A stretch of DNA of 8,816 bases from Microcaldota archaeon (GTDB lineage: Archaea > Micrarchaeota > Micrarchaeia > Micrarchaeales > Micrarchaeaceae). The notes below the pieces were generated by a model. The model ran no database searches, was not told the DNA's origin, and saw only the letters and a program-made list of their open reading frames with translations. Of this stretch, positions 1 through 5,374 are shown one piece after another. Made by a program: the position numbers and the translations under genes. How positions within the stretch are numbered: the stretch's first letter is position 1; every line of letters starts with the position of its first letter. Location: assembly GCA_021793035.1 (NCBI GenBank), contig JAJYTM010000024.1, positions 1 through 8,816 of the forward strand, read 5' to 3'.

Positions 1-2
1 GT

Positions 3-137
3 TACGTACCTTACATAAAGCTTGAACAGCTGGATCAGCTGCAACTTTACCTAAAGCAGCTTCGGATAACGATGTTTTTAACCGATTCAAAAGACATACC
101 AGCATTAAAAGCTGCACCAATCTACAGACTGAGTTGA
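3..137 (+). CDS. Possible 3' end of an unidentified upstream gene (partial)
   Basis: Frame 3 of the + strand is open from the window edge for 44 codons and stops at TGA 135-137, 4 nt before the fni start. It begins YVPYIKLEQL and ends APIYRLS. Three of its four Ile codons are ATA, as in neighbouring genes, and the spacing would suit an operon with fni. I do not recognise the product. The opposite strand is also open here, with a protein-like Ala-rich reading (including EAALGKVAADPAVQAL) that runs off the window, so strand and reality are unsettled. GC is about 40 percent over 1-120, lower than the genes to the right. Confidence 0.25.
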   Translation, partial: YVPYIKLEQLDQLQLYLKQLRITMFLTDSKDIPALKAAPIYRLS

Positions 138-138
138 T
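131..138 (+). promoter_or_regulatory. Shine-Dalgarno-like site of fni
   Basis: GAGTTGAT differs by one base from the GAGGTGAT part of the archaeal anti-16S consensus. It lies a few nt before the TTG start at 142 and overlaps the stop codon of the possible upstream frame, as expected for translational coupling. It supports use of the unusual TTG start. Confidence 0.4.
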
Positions 139-141
139 TAA

Positions 142-1212
142 TTGCCCGAAGAGCAAGAAAGCACACCGCAAAGGAAACTTGAACACATACGCATAATACT
201 AAACAATGATACCCAGTACCATAACAAAACTACGATGTTGGAAAATGTAAAAGTATTGCCCAACGGCCCCAGCATAAATCCTGAAGATGTGGATATTTCA
301 ACAACCCTTCTGGGCAGACATATCAGTGCCCCTATATTCATATCCGGCATGACTGGTGGCCCAGCCGCAACATTGAAAATAAATGAGGATATAGCCATAG
401 CTGCTTCCAAAGCCGGTATACCTATGGGTGTAGGTAGCCAGAGGGCGATGGTAGAAAACCCTGATATGTCATTCACATACGACATGAAGAAGTTTGCGAA
501 AGACTTGTTGCTGATAGGCAATATAGGTGCATCAGAACTGCTCAAGTATGACAAGGATAGAATACAGAACATGCTCGATTCTATAGGTGCGGACCTGCTC
601 GCATTGCATACCAATCCGGGGCAGGAAAGCGTACAGCCCGAGGGCAACATAAATTTTAAGGGTGTGTATCAAAAGATATGCGAACTTTCTGGCAGCTTGA
701 AGCAGCCTGTCATAGTTAAGGAAGTCGGAAACGGCATATCCAAAGAAGTTGCTAGAAAGCTAGATGGTAAAGTGCAGTGGATAGACACACAAGGTGCTGG
801 AGGCACTACTTGGATAGGAGTTGAGACATATCGGAGCAAAGGCTCCTACGGCAAGGCGTTTTGGGATTGGGGCGTGCCAACGGCTCTCTCTGTCATCGAA
901 GTGAGGTCCGCATTCTCCGGGCATGTATGGGCCAGCGGAGGGATAAGGACCCCGGCAGACATAATCAAATCCATAGCACTGGGCGCGGAAATGTGCGGCA
1001 TGGCGAAACCCATACTGGTAAATGAGAACAAAGAAGGCAGCGAAGGGGTTTACAAATTTATTACCTCCATAATGGCGGGTGTTAAAGCAGAGATGGCAAA
1101 ATTAGGTTTTAATTCCATAGAAGAGCTCAGGTCTGCCAAGGTGGAGATAAGTGGCCGGCTCAAAGATTTAGCTGAACAGAGAGAATGCATGCCTGCCAAT
1201 GCAGTAATATGA
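142..1212 (+). CDS. fni: Type 2 isopentenyl-diphosphate delta-isomerase
   Basis: This FMN- and NAD(P)H-dependent cytosolic enzyme interconverts isopentenyl and dimethylallyl diphosphate, the starter units of archaeal membrane lipids. The 356-residue length is normal for the family. Visible motifs in order: RKLEH (11-15), FISGMTGG (66-73), GVGSQR (96-101), NIGA (127-130), HTNPGQE (156-162, containing the family's essential Gln161 and the metal-binding Glu162), QPEG (165-168), IVKEVGNGIS (191-200), GAGGTTW (218-224), DWGVPTA (242-248), and the FMN-phosphate region SGGIRTPADI to GAEMCGMAKP (265-290). The family usually has HLN where this protein has HTN. The start is TTG: an in-frame TAA sits at 139-141, and the next ATG (235) would remove the conserved RKxEH. 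The gene converges on pth2, with 12 nt between them. The product is very secure; only the 5' edge is in doubt. Confidence 0.95.
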   Translation: MPEEQESTPQRKLEHIRIILNNDTQYHNKTTMLENVKVLPNGPSINPEDVDISTTLLGRHISAPIFISGMTGGPAATLKINEDIAIAASKAGIPMGVGSQRAMVENPDMSFTYDMKKFAKDLLLIGNIGASELLKYDKDRIQNMLDSIGADLLALHTNPGQESVQPEGNINFKGVYQKICELSGSLKQPVIVKEVGNGISKEVARKLDGKVQWIDTQGAGGTTWIGVETYRSKGSYGKAFWDWGVPTALSVIEVRSAFSGHVWASGGIRTPADIIKSIALGAEMCGMAKPILVNENKEGSEGVYKFITSIMAGVKAEMAKLGFNSIEELRSAKVEISGRLKDLAEQRECMPANAVI

Positions 1213-1224
1213 TGCTTTGCACAG

Positions 1225-1587
1225 CTACAGCAGCTTCAGCCCCATTGTGAACTGGTCTATGTCCTTGCTGTACCACGGCCCTATGCCCAGAGCGGTCTTT
1301 GAGCCTGGAGGCAGCTCGGTAAGGCCTGCGTCGGTAACCAGCGCGCAAGGTACCTTCTTGAACTTGAACGCATTGAACAACTTGACCAGCGATTCCTCAT
1401 CGCTGACCTTCAGCACGATCTTCTTCTCTCCCGTATCGAGCCATTCCTTTGCTACTTCATTATCCATCCTCTCCGCCTCGAAATAGCTCATCAAGGAAGC
1501 GTGCGCCGCCTGCGCAGCAGTCTTCCCCTTGCTCATCTCAAGGTCGCTCCTTATTATTATCACCTGCTTTATAGCATCATTTTCCAT
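1225..1587 (-). CDS. pth2: Peptidyl-tRNA hydrolase, archaeal/eukaryal type (Pth2)
   Basis: Pth2 releases tRNA from prematurely dropped peptidyl-tRNAs in the cytosol by cleaving the ester bond. The 120-residue chain shows the whole single-domain family: KQVIIIRSDLEMSKGKTAAQAAHA-type N-terminus (residues 7-30, quoted here as the family pattern, with SKGKTAAQAAHA exact), KKIVLKV (55-61), VTDAGLTELPPGSKTALGIGP (84-104), and the terminal GLKLL. Family length is about 115-125, so it is complete. ATG at 1587 is the only usable start, since an in-frame TGA lies just upstream. A strong TATA element is centred 26 nt upstream, so the mRNA is probably leaderless. It is unrelated to bacterial Pth1, and is a good marker that the genome is archaeal. 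It converges on fni. Confidence 0.96.
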   Translation of the reverse strand: MENDAIKQVIIIRSDLEMSKGKTAAQAAHASLMSYFEAERMDNEVAKEWLDTGEKKIVLKVSDEESLVKLFNAFKFKKVPCALVTDAGLTELPPGSKTALGIGPWYSKDIDQFTMGLKLL

Positions 1588-1608
1588 AATATTCCATCAT
1601 CATAAAAC

Positions 1609-1617
1609 TATATATAA
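1609..1617 (-). promoter_or_regulatory. TATA box of pth2
   Basis: Read on the minus strand this is TTATATATA, centred near 1613, which is 26 nt upstream of the pth2 ATG. The archaeal TATA-to-start-site distance is about 25 nt, so transcription should begin at or next to the start codon. Confidence 0.65.
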
Positions 1618-1660
1618 CATAATCAACAGCAACATCATCTGCGCGCCTCTGCGCGGTTAA

Positions 1661-1669
1661 GCTTTTATT
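1661..1669 (+). promoter_or_regulatory. TATA-like element before the Cys4 microprotein gene
   Basis: GCTTTTATT is an AT-rich element after a GC-rich stretch. Its centre is about 26 nt before the ATG at 1691 but only about 17 nt before the ATG at 1682. This favours the downstream start and a leaderless mRNA. It is a weaker match to the TATA consensus than the other promoters in this window. Confidence 0.4.
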
Positions 1670-1690
1670 CTTTTCCTTTTAATGGATATT

Positions 1691-1852
1691 ATGGCTAAGC
1701 GCAAGGGCAGTAACGAATTCGAATACATAAAGCTGGTATGCGAGCACTGCGGTAAGGGGCTCGACGTTCCGAGTGCAGTAACGGTGTATTGTTGCAATTC
1801 AAAGATGCAGGTAAAGGACAAGTATGCGATATCATTAAAGGCGAAAATCTGA
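1691..1852 (+). CDS. Cys4 metal-binding microprotein, desulforedoxin-like Cys pattern
   Basis: This 53-residue protein begins MAKRKGSNEF. It has four cysteines in two pairs, CEHCGK (Cys17, Cys20) and VYCCNSKM (Cys34, Cys35), followed by a basic tail. C-x2-C-G, then 13 residues, then adjacent CC and a Met three residues later recalls the iron site of desulforedoxin and the N-terminal domain of desulfoferrodoxin, where the second half is CCGKPM. Here the gap is slightly shorter and GKP is NSK. A structural zinc ribbon is the alternative. An in-frame ATG at 1682 would add three residues, but the TATA spacing favours 1691. The gene lies alone between pth2 (divergent) and the HIT gene (convergent, 10 nt away). 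Codon use matches the neighbours, and the Cys pattern supports a real gene despite its size. Function is unknown. Confidence 0.72.
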   Translation: MAKRKGSNEFEYIKLVCEHCGKGLDVPSAVTVYCCNSKMQVKDKYAISLKAKI

Positions 1853-1862
1853 CCGTATCAGT

Positions 1863-2315
1863 TTAATGCCTGTGCAACAAGCGCTCAATCTGATTTGTTA
1901 TGCTCTTTGCGATTGTCTCTTCCTCATGGGAATCCTTATACTTCAGCCTGGGCCACAAGAAGCCCCTGAGCCCGTCACCGAACCTTCTAGGCACGATGTG
2001 GAAGTGGAGATGCGGCACACTCTGGCTTACGTTGTTGTTTTCGATGATAAGAGTGCCATCGGATTCGGTGCCCAGCTCTACCCCCTTGGCTACGAGCTTC
2101 AGGTCACCGAAGAACTTAGGTATAGAAGCGCCTTCAATATCATAAAGGTTGGTATAATGCTTCTTCGGCACGAAAAGCGTATGCCCCTTAAACACCGGGC
2201 TTCTATCTAAGAAGGCGAAAGTTTCCTCATCTTCAAAAACTTTGGTTGCCATCGCCTTGCCGCTTACAATTTCGCAGAATGCACACGCTTCTTTGCTGTC
2301 TGTGCCCATGCCCAT
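1863..2315 (-). CDS. HIT-family nucleotide hydrolase (Hint-like)
   Basis: Histidine-triad proteins hydrolyse nucleoside phosphoramidates, AMP-lysine or dinucleoside polyphosphates. The 150-residue chain carries CAFCEIVSGK at 11-20 (the CxxC of zinc-binding Hint-type members), FLDRSPVFKGHTLFVPKKHY (35-54), an Asn-rich stretch with QSVPHLHFHIVPR (98-110), and so the catalytic triad His102-x-His104-x-His106. The length is typical of archaeal and bacterial HIT proteins; the region after the triad (WPRLKY) forms the variable C-terminus. ATG at 2315 and ATG at 2309 (two residues shorter) are both possible. The true substrate cannot be told from sequence. It stands alone, divergent from the tRNA-Lys gene and convergent with the microprotein gene. 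Confidence 0.93.
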   Translation of the reverse strand: MGMGTDSKEACAFCEIVSGKAMATKVFEDEETFAFLDRSPVFKGHTLFVPKKHYTNLYDIEGASIPKFFGDLKLVAKGVELGTESDGTLIIENNNVSQSVPHLHFHIVPRRFGDGLRGFLWPRLKYKDSHEEETIAKSITNQIERLLHRH

Positions 2316-2348
2316 TTGTATCGGTTATAAGTAAGGCAGTGTAAAGGC

Positions 2349-2358
2349 TAAATATATT
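2349..2358 (-). promoter_or_regulatory. Probable TATA box of the HIT gene
   Basis: On the minus strand this reads AATATATTTA, centred near 2353. It predicts a transcription start near 2327 and a leader of about 12 nt before ATG 2315. A second AT element (TTATAA at 2325-2330) is closer, about 19 nt from ATG 2309, and cannot be excluded. Confidence 0.45.
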
Positions 2359-2375
2359 GACCAAGAAAATAGTGT

Positions 2376-2407
2376 ATGCATATGTAGATCCCAGTCTACC
2401 TGTGCAT
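2376..2407. repeat. Interrupted inverted repeat between the HIT and tRNA-Lys promoters
   Basis: ATGCA (2376-2380) pairs with TGCAT (2403-2407), and GTAGA (2384-2388) pairs with TCTAC (2395-2399). The two stems are separated by a 3x3 internal loop, and the apical loop is TCCCAG. It lies just before the tRNA TATA box and about 60 nt upstream of the HIT start. It could be an operator or a chance repeat; nothing in it identifies a regulator. Confidence 0.35.
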
Positions 2408-2408
2408 C

Positions 2409-2416
2409 TATAAATA
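2409..2416 (+). promoter_or_regulatory. TATA box of the tRNA-Lys gene
   Basis: TATAAATA is centred about 48 nt before the mature 5' end of the tRNA. Transcription should start near 2438, leaving a 5' leader of about 23 nt to be removed by RNase P. No other good TATA element lies nearer the tRNA on this strand. Confidence 0.5.
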
Positions 2417-2460
2417 TCTTATCAGCAAATAACCTATGCAATCCATATCAAAGCATATAC

Positions 2461-2535
2461 GGGTCCGTAACTCAGTTTGGCCAGAGTGGGAGGCTTTTAA
2501 CCTCTAAGTCGGGGGTCCAAATCCCCCCGGGCCCG
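2461..2535 (+). tRNA. tRNA-Lys (anticodon UUU)
   Basis: The 75-nt sequence folds as a full cloverleaf. The acceptor stem is GGGTCCG with CGGGCCC (one G-U pair) and discriminator G at 2535. The D stem is ACTC with GAGT, with a loop containing GG. The anticodon stem is GGAGG with CCTCT, and its loop CTTTTAA gives anticodon TTT (2494-2496). The variable loop is AAGTC, and the T stem is GGGGG with CCCCC. No intron is present and CCA is not encoded. The T loop is TCCAAAT instead of the usual TTCAAAT, so position 55, normally U/pseudouridine, is C. The gene ends 3 nt before the stop codon of the opposing M16 peptidase gene. Confidence 0.95.
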
Positions 2536-2538
2536 CTT

Positions 2539-3759
2539 CTAATACTTCTTGAGCATTATGGTGCTGCATTTGTCCGTATCTATGTAGCGCTTAGCGTATT
2601 TTTCGACACTCTGCACTGTGACCCTATCAAGGGCCTTGCCGATAAATAGCAGGTTTTTACCGTTTATACCCTTGAGCTCCATGTCAAGCATGGCTGTAGC
2701 CATATCCACCGGATTCTCCTTGAGCAGCTCGAAATCTATGCGCATGCCGTGCTTTACCCTATCCAGCTCCTTCTTCGTGATTCCTCCATCTGTCAAATTC
2801 CTGCATTCCTCCAATACCTTCCTCTTGACAGCACTGCTCTTGCCTGGCTCCGAGCCAGCCGAAGCCAATATGTAGCCGAAGCTTTCGTGGAGCTCATATT
2901 CCACTCCTGGATCGTACGAAAGCCCGCTCTTTTCCCTGACCTCGTCATATATGCGATTGTTAAGTATCTCGGCCAGCGCTTTCAGAGTTATATACTTAGT
3001 CACGTCGCCCTTCGGCATCCCTCCAACGTCGAATCCGATGCCGACCATCTCTCTGCTTATGTCCTTCCTCTTTATCTGCATATTCCTGATCGGCCGCATG
3101 ACCAGATCCTTCCTGCTCGGCTCGGTGCGCCCTCTGGTAAACGAGGACATGCCCCTCTTTATCATGCTGTACGCCTGCTTCATATCAACCCCTCCGCATA
3201 CTGCCACTGCGGCATTGCCTGGGGAATAGTGCATTTCATACGCTCGTAGCAGGTCGTTCCTGCTTATCGCCCTCGCAGACTCGCCTGTGCCGCTGGATAT
3301 AACAGCCCTGCTCCTGTACAGCGCATATGGCATATTGTCGTCGAGTATGTCGTCAGGGTCGTCCTTCCTTATTGCGAGCTCGTGCAATATGGTGCCGAGC
3401 TCGTTCGCCATGTCCTTTGCAGGCAGCTTGGCGTTCCTTATCATGTCGATCAGCAGATCAAGCGCTTTCGCATAATACCTCTTGTAAACTCCGGCTTCAT
3501 AGATCGTCGTCTCATAGCCTGTTTCTGCATTGAGGTCTATGCCATACTCGCGCGTCATGTTGTTTATGTCAGACCAGTCCCGGTTTTTAGTGCCTTTGAA
3601 TAGCATGTGCTCCAAGTAGTGCGCTACCTCTTTCTTTTCCAAGCTGCAATCGATAGACCCGTAGCGGAACCCGAATGCTATGCCAACCTTCTCTATGGAG
3701 CTCTTCGTATATATCAGAATCTTCAGGCCATTCGGAAGCGTAGTCTCTTTGAAACCCAT
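2539..3759 (-). CDS. M16-family zinc metallopeptidase (insulinase/processing-peptidase type)
   Basis: This peptidase of the pitrilysin/processing-peptidase superfamily has 406 residues, the size of single-unit M16B members. The inverted zinc motif is intact: HYLEH with ligands His47 and His51 and general base Glu50, and the third ligand is Glu127 in ILHEL, 76 residues after His51. It begins MGFKETTLPNGLKI, the usual short lead before LPNG. The first domain is followed by an M16 C-terminal domain with the NNRIYDEVREKSGLSYD element typical of the family. An upstream GTG at 3819 would add 20 residues (MAGISKSFGS...). I prefer ATG 3759 because of the family N-terminus and a TATA-like element 26 nt upstream. 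No signal peptide is visible, so a cytosolic role in peptide turnover is likely. It is divergent from the surface-protein gene. Confidence 0.92.
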   Translation of the reverse strand: MGFKETTLPNGLKILIYTKSSIEKVGIAFGFRYGSIDCSLEKKEVAHYLEHMLFKGTKNRDWSDINNMTREYGIDLNAETGYETTIYEAGVYKRYYAKALDLLIDMIRNAKLPAKDMANELGTILHELAIRKDDPDDILDDNMPYALYRSRAVISSGTGESARAISRNDLLRAYEMHYSPGNAAVAVCGGVDMKQAYSMIKRGMSSFTRGRTEPSRKDLVMRPIRNMQIKRKDISREMVGIGFDVGGMPKGDVTKYITLKALAEILNNRIYDEVREKSGLSYDPGVEYELHESFGYILASAGSEPGKSSAVKRKVLEECRNLTDGGITKKELDRVKHGMRIDFELLKENPVDMATAMLDMELKGINGKNLLFIGKALDRVTVQSVEKYAKRYIDTDKCSTIMLKKY

Positions 3760-3780
3760 AATATCAAATCGCAATATGGA

Positions 3781-3790
3781 TTTTAAAATG
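3781..3790 (-). promoter_or_regulatory. TATA-like element of the M16 peptidase gene
   Basis: On the minus strand this reads CATTTTAAAA, centred about 26 nt upstream of ATG 3759, so a leaderless mRNA starting at that ATG is predicted. A TTATAA element further up (3837-3842) would give a start near 3813 and a longer leader. Confidence 0.4.
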
Positions 3791-3834
3791 CTTCCAAAAC
3801 TTTTGGATATGCCCGCCACCTAAACATTAAAATA

Positions 3835-3842
3835 CTTATAAT
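3835..3842 (+). promoter_or_regulatory. TATA box of the surface-protein/regulator operon
   Basis: CTTATAAT is centred about 25 nt before ATG 3863, predicting transcription from the start codon itself. No Shine-Dalgarno sequence precedes that ATG, which agrees with a leaderless mRNA. The element is nearly symmetric and could also serve the divergent peptidase gene. Confidence 0.55.
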
Positions 3843-3862
3843 GCAGATACGAATTTGATAAC

Positions 3863-4663
3863 ATGCGCAAAAAGTTAGTCATAATCGGTGTAATAATATT
3901 GATTGCTGGAATTGTGGTAAGCGAGCTCGTGACCAACCTGGTTAAACCCCCATTCTATGCTGAGAATCTTACAATAGCTGCGAATGGGTATAACTATGCA
4001 GAGTTCAATTTTACCAGCACAGATGCTCTATTCGTATTCGAATCGACATTCACGGCTCCGATGAATGTATATGTAATGAACACGTCTGCGTTCTCCTCAT
4101 GGAAAAGCATCCTGAACCAATCAACATCGCCCAACGGCTTCGCAGCAGCGCTCTCGCTTGAGGGCAACGGGCTTGTTGGCATTTACAAGAACATGTCTAC
4201 ATATCTACTGGATTACCCAATCAATTATACAAGGAATGTTGTCTACCTAGACAAGAATCTGACTAGGAACAGCACCGTCGACGGCAACCTTTCCATATCA
4301 AACTCCAACGCGACATATTTCATAGTGTTCAACAACATGAACGGCAACGTTTCTAATTCCGTGCCGAATAAAGTCGATATACGGTACATACCGCCGCTGT
4401 CCCTATTGAACCTGCAGAGCAACCATGCCATAGTCAACTATATTTACATATCTGGCGGCTCTTTGCTGGTTGCTCTCATACTTGTTGTCGCAGGAATCGT
4501 AATACTGGTAATTGGGCTCATAAAGAAGCCTAAAGTGCTCGCTACAGAAGTGCCTGAGGTCTCAGGCAAGGTGTCTGCAGGCAAGCTGGACCGGAAAATA
4601 AAGGAGCGAGACGAACTGTACAAGAGCATAAAGGAGAAGAAGCAGAAGAAACCCAACAAGTGA
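3863..4663 (+). CDS. Two-TM surface protein with a densely glycosylatable ectodomain
   Basis: I do not recognise the family. The 266-residue protein has an N-terminal membrane segment (about 5-27, after MRKK), an ectodomain (about 28-193), a second membrane segment (about 194-220, LLVALILVVAGIVILVIGLI) and a Lys/Glu-rich tail (221-266) that could form a short coiled coil. Positive residues flanking both helices (MRKK and IKKPK) place both ends in the cytoplasm and the loop outside. The loop has 11 N-x-S/T sequons (Asn35, 49, 73, 85, 110, 121, 132, 136, 142, 149, 162), about 26 Asn in total, only about 17 charged residues and no Cys. This suggests a heavily N-glycosylated surface domain, perhaps suited to acid. 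The gene is probably leaderless. It is followed after 4 nt by an HTH regulator, so the two are likely cotranscribed. Sensing, adhesion or envelope roles are all possible. Confidence 0.85.
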   Translation: MRKKLVIIGVIILIAGIVVSELVTNLVKPPFYAENLTIAANGYNYAEFNFTSTDALFVFESTFTAPMNVYVMNTSAFSSWKSILNQSTSPNGFAAALSLEGNGLVGIYKNMSTYLLDYPINYTRNVVYLDKNLTRNSTVDGNLSISNSNATYFIVFNNMNGNVSNSVPNKVDIRYIPPLSLLNLQSNHAIVNYIYISGGSLLVALILVVAGIVILVIGLIKKPKVLATEVPEVSGKVSAGKLDRKIKERDELYKSIKEKKQKKPNK

Positions 4664-4667
4664 ATGC

Positions 4668-5360
4668 ATGGACGAACTCAAAGAGAGAATTGCCGGGGAA
4701 ATAACGCTGTCTGAAAGCCCTGGCAGCACGATGAAGAAATGGCGCGAACTGTTCGGCATATCACAGATAGATCTGGCAAAACACATAAAGATCGCTACAT
4801 CAACGATAAGCGACTATGAAAGCAACAGGCGCCTCAGCCCAGGCGTTGGGGTTATAAGCCGTTTCGTAGACGCGCTTTTTACTATAGACGACACCCGAGG
4901 CGGGAATATAAGGAGGAGCCTCGAAACCGCAACTAACAACAAGCCTGAAAAAGTACCATTTTATGCGTTGAAGGACTTCAACATCCCAATAAAAGGCACA
5001 GATTTTACCCGCATAATAGAGGGCAAGGTAATAGCAAACCCGAATTATCTTGACGACATAAACATATTCGGGTACACTGCATTAGACAGCCTGAGGGTAA
5101 TACTCGAAATATCGCCGCAGGAATACCCGAAGCTCTTCGGCGCTACCCTTGAAAGGGCGTTCATATTCGAGAACGTATCTACCGGGAGGTCACCGATGGT
5201 TGTAATACGCGTGGCGCCCATAAAGCCGCGCATAGTTGTGATACAGGGCATAAGCACTGTAGACAAGCTCGCAATAAAACTCGCCCAGATAGAAAAGATA
5301 CCTCTTCTTACCACGAAGCTAGAGATGTCCGAGATATATGCAAGGCTTGCAAAGATATGA
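4668..5360 (+). CDS. Archaeal HTH (XRE-type) transcriptional regulator, COG1709 type
   Basis: The 230-residue protein has an N-terminal Cro/C1-type helix-turn-helix at about 21-57: MKKWRELFGISQIDLAKHI is followed by the recognition helix ATSTISDYESNRR and then SPG. The rest (about 95-230) is a mixed alpha/beta domain with GYTALDSLRVILEISP, TGRSPMVVIRVAPIKPRIVVIQG and a terminal KIPLLTTKL. This two-part layout matches the predicted archaeal regulators grouped as COG1709, whose C-terminal domain has no proven ligand. No membrane segment is present, so it acts on DNA in the cytosol. The ATG lies 4 nt after the stop of the surface-protein gene and has no clear Shine-Dalgarno site, which suggests one operon with translational coupling. 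It may regulate its own operon, but no operator can be assigned from this sequence. Confidence 0.88.
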   Translation: MDELKERIAGEITLSESPGSTMKKWRELFGISQIDLAKHIKIATSTISDYESNRRLSPGVGVISRFVDALFTIDDTRGGNIRRSLETATNNKPEKVPFYALKDFNIPIKGTDFTRIIEGKVIANPNYLDDINIFGYTALDSLRVILEISPQEYPKLFGATLERAFIFENVSTGRSPMVVIRVAPIKPRIVVIQGISTVDKLAIKLAQIEKIPLLTTKLEMSEIYARLAKI

Positions 5361-5374
5361 ACCCAATTTAGTTA

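Noticed and set aside
27..41. Tandem CAGCTG palindromes 9 nt apart
   Set aside because: Only two short copies, explained by a QLDQLQ-like coding reading; not a repeat array.
138..650. 170-codon open frame on the minus strand
   Set aside because: It lies wholly opposite fni, whose motifs are unmistakable; the translation is Ser/Leu-rich antisense without motifs.
1849..1858. Short inverted repeat CTGA-CCGTA-TCAG between the microprotein and HIT genes
   Set aside because: Only four base pairs and no U-tract; too weak to call a terminator.
2749..3249. 166-codon + strand frame over the M16 gene
   Set aside because: Antisense shadow of a gene with an intact zinc site; no domain or promoter is visible.
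3760..3819. 20-residue N-terminal extension of the M16 peptidase from GTG 3819
   Set aside because: Family members start shortly before LPNG, ATG 3759 fits, and a TATA-like element lies 26 nt from it; kept only as an alternative.
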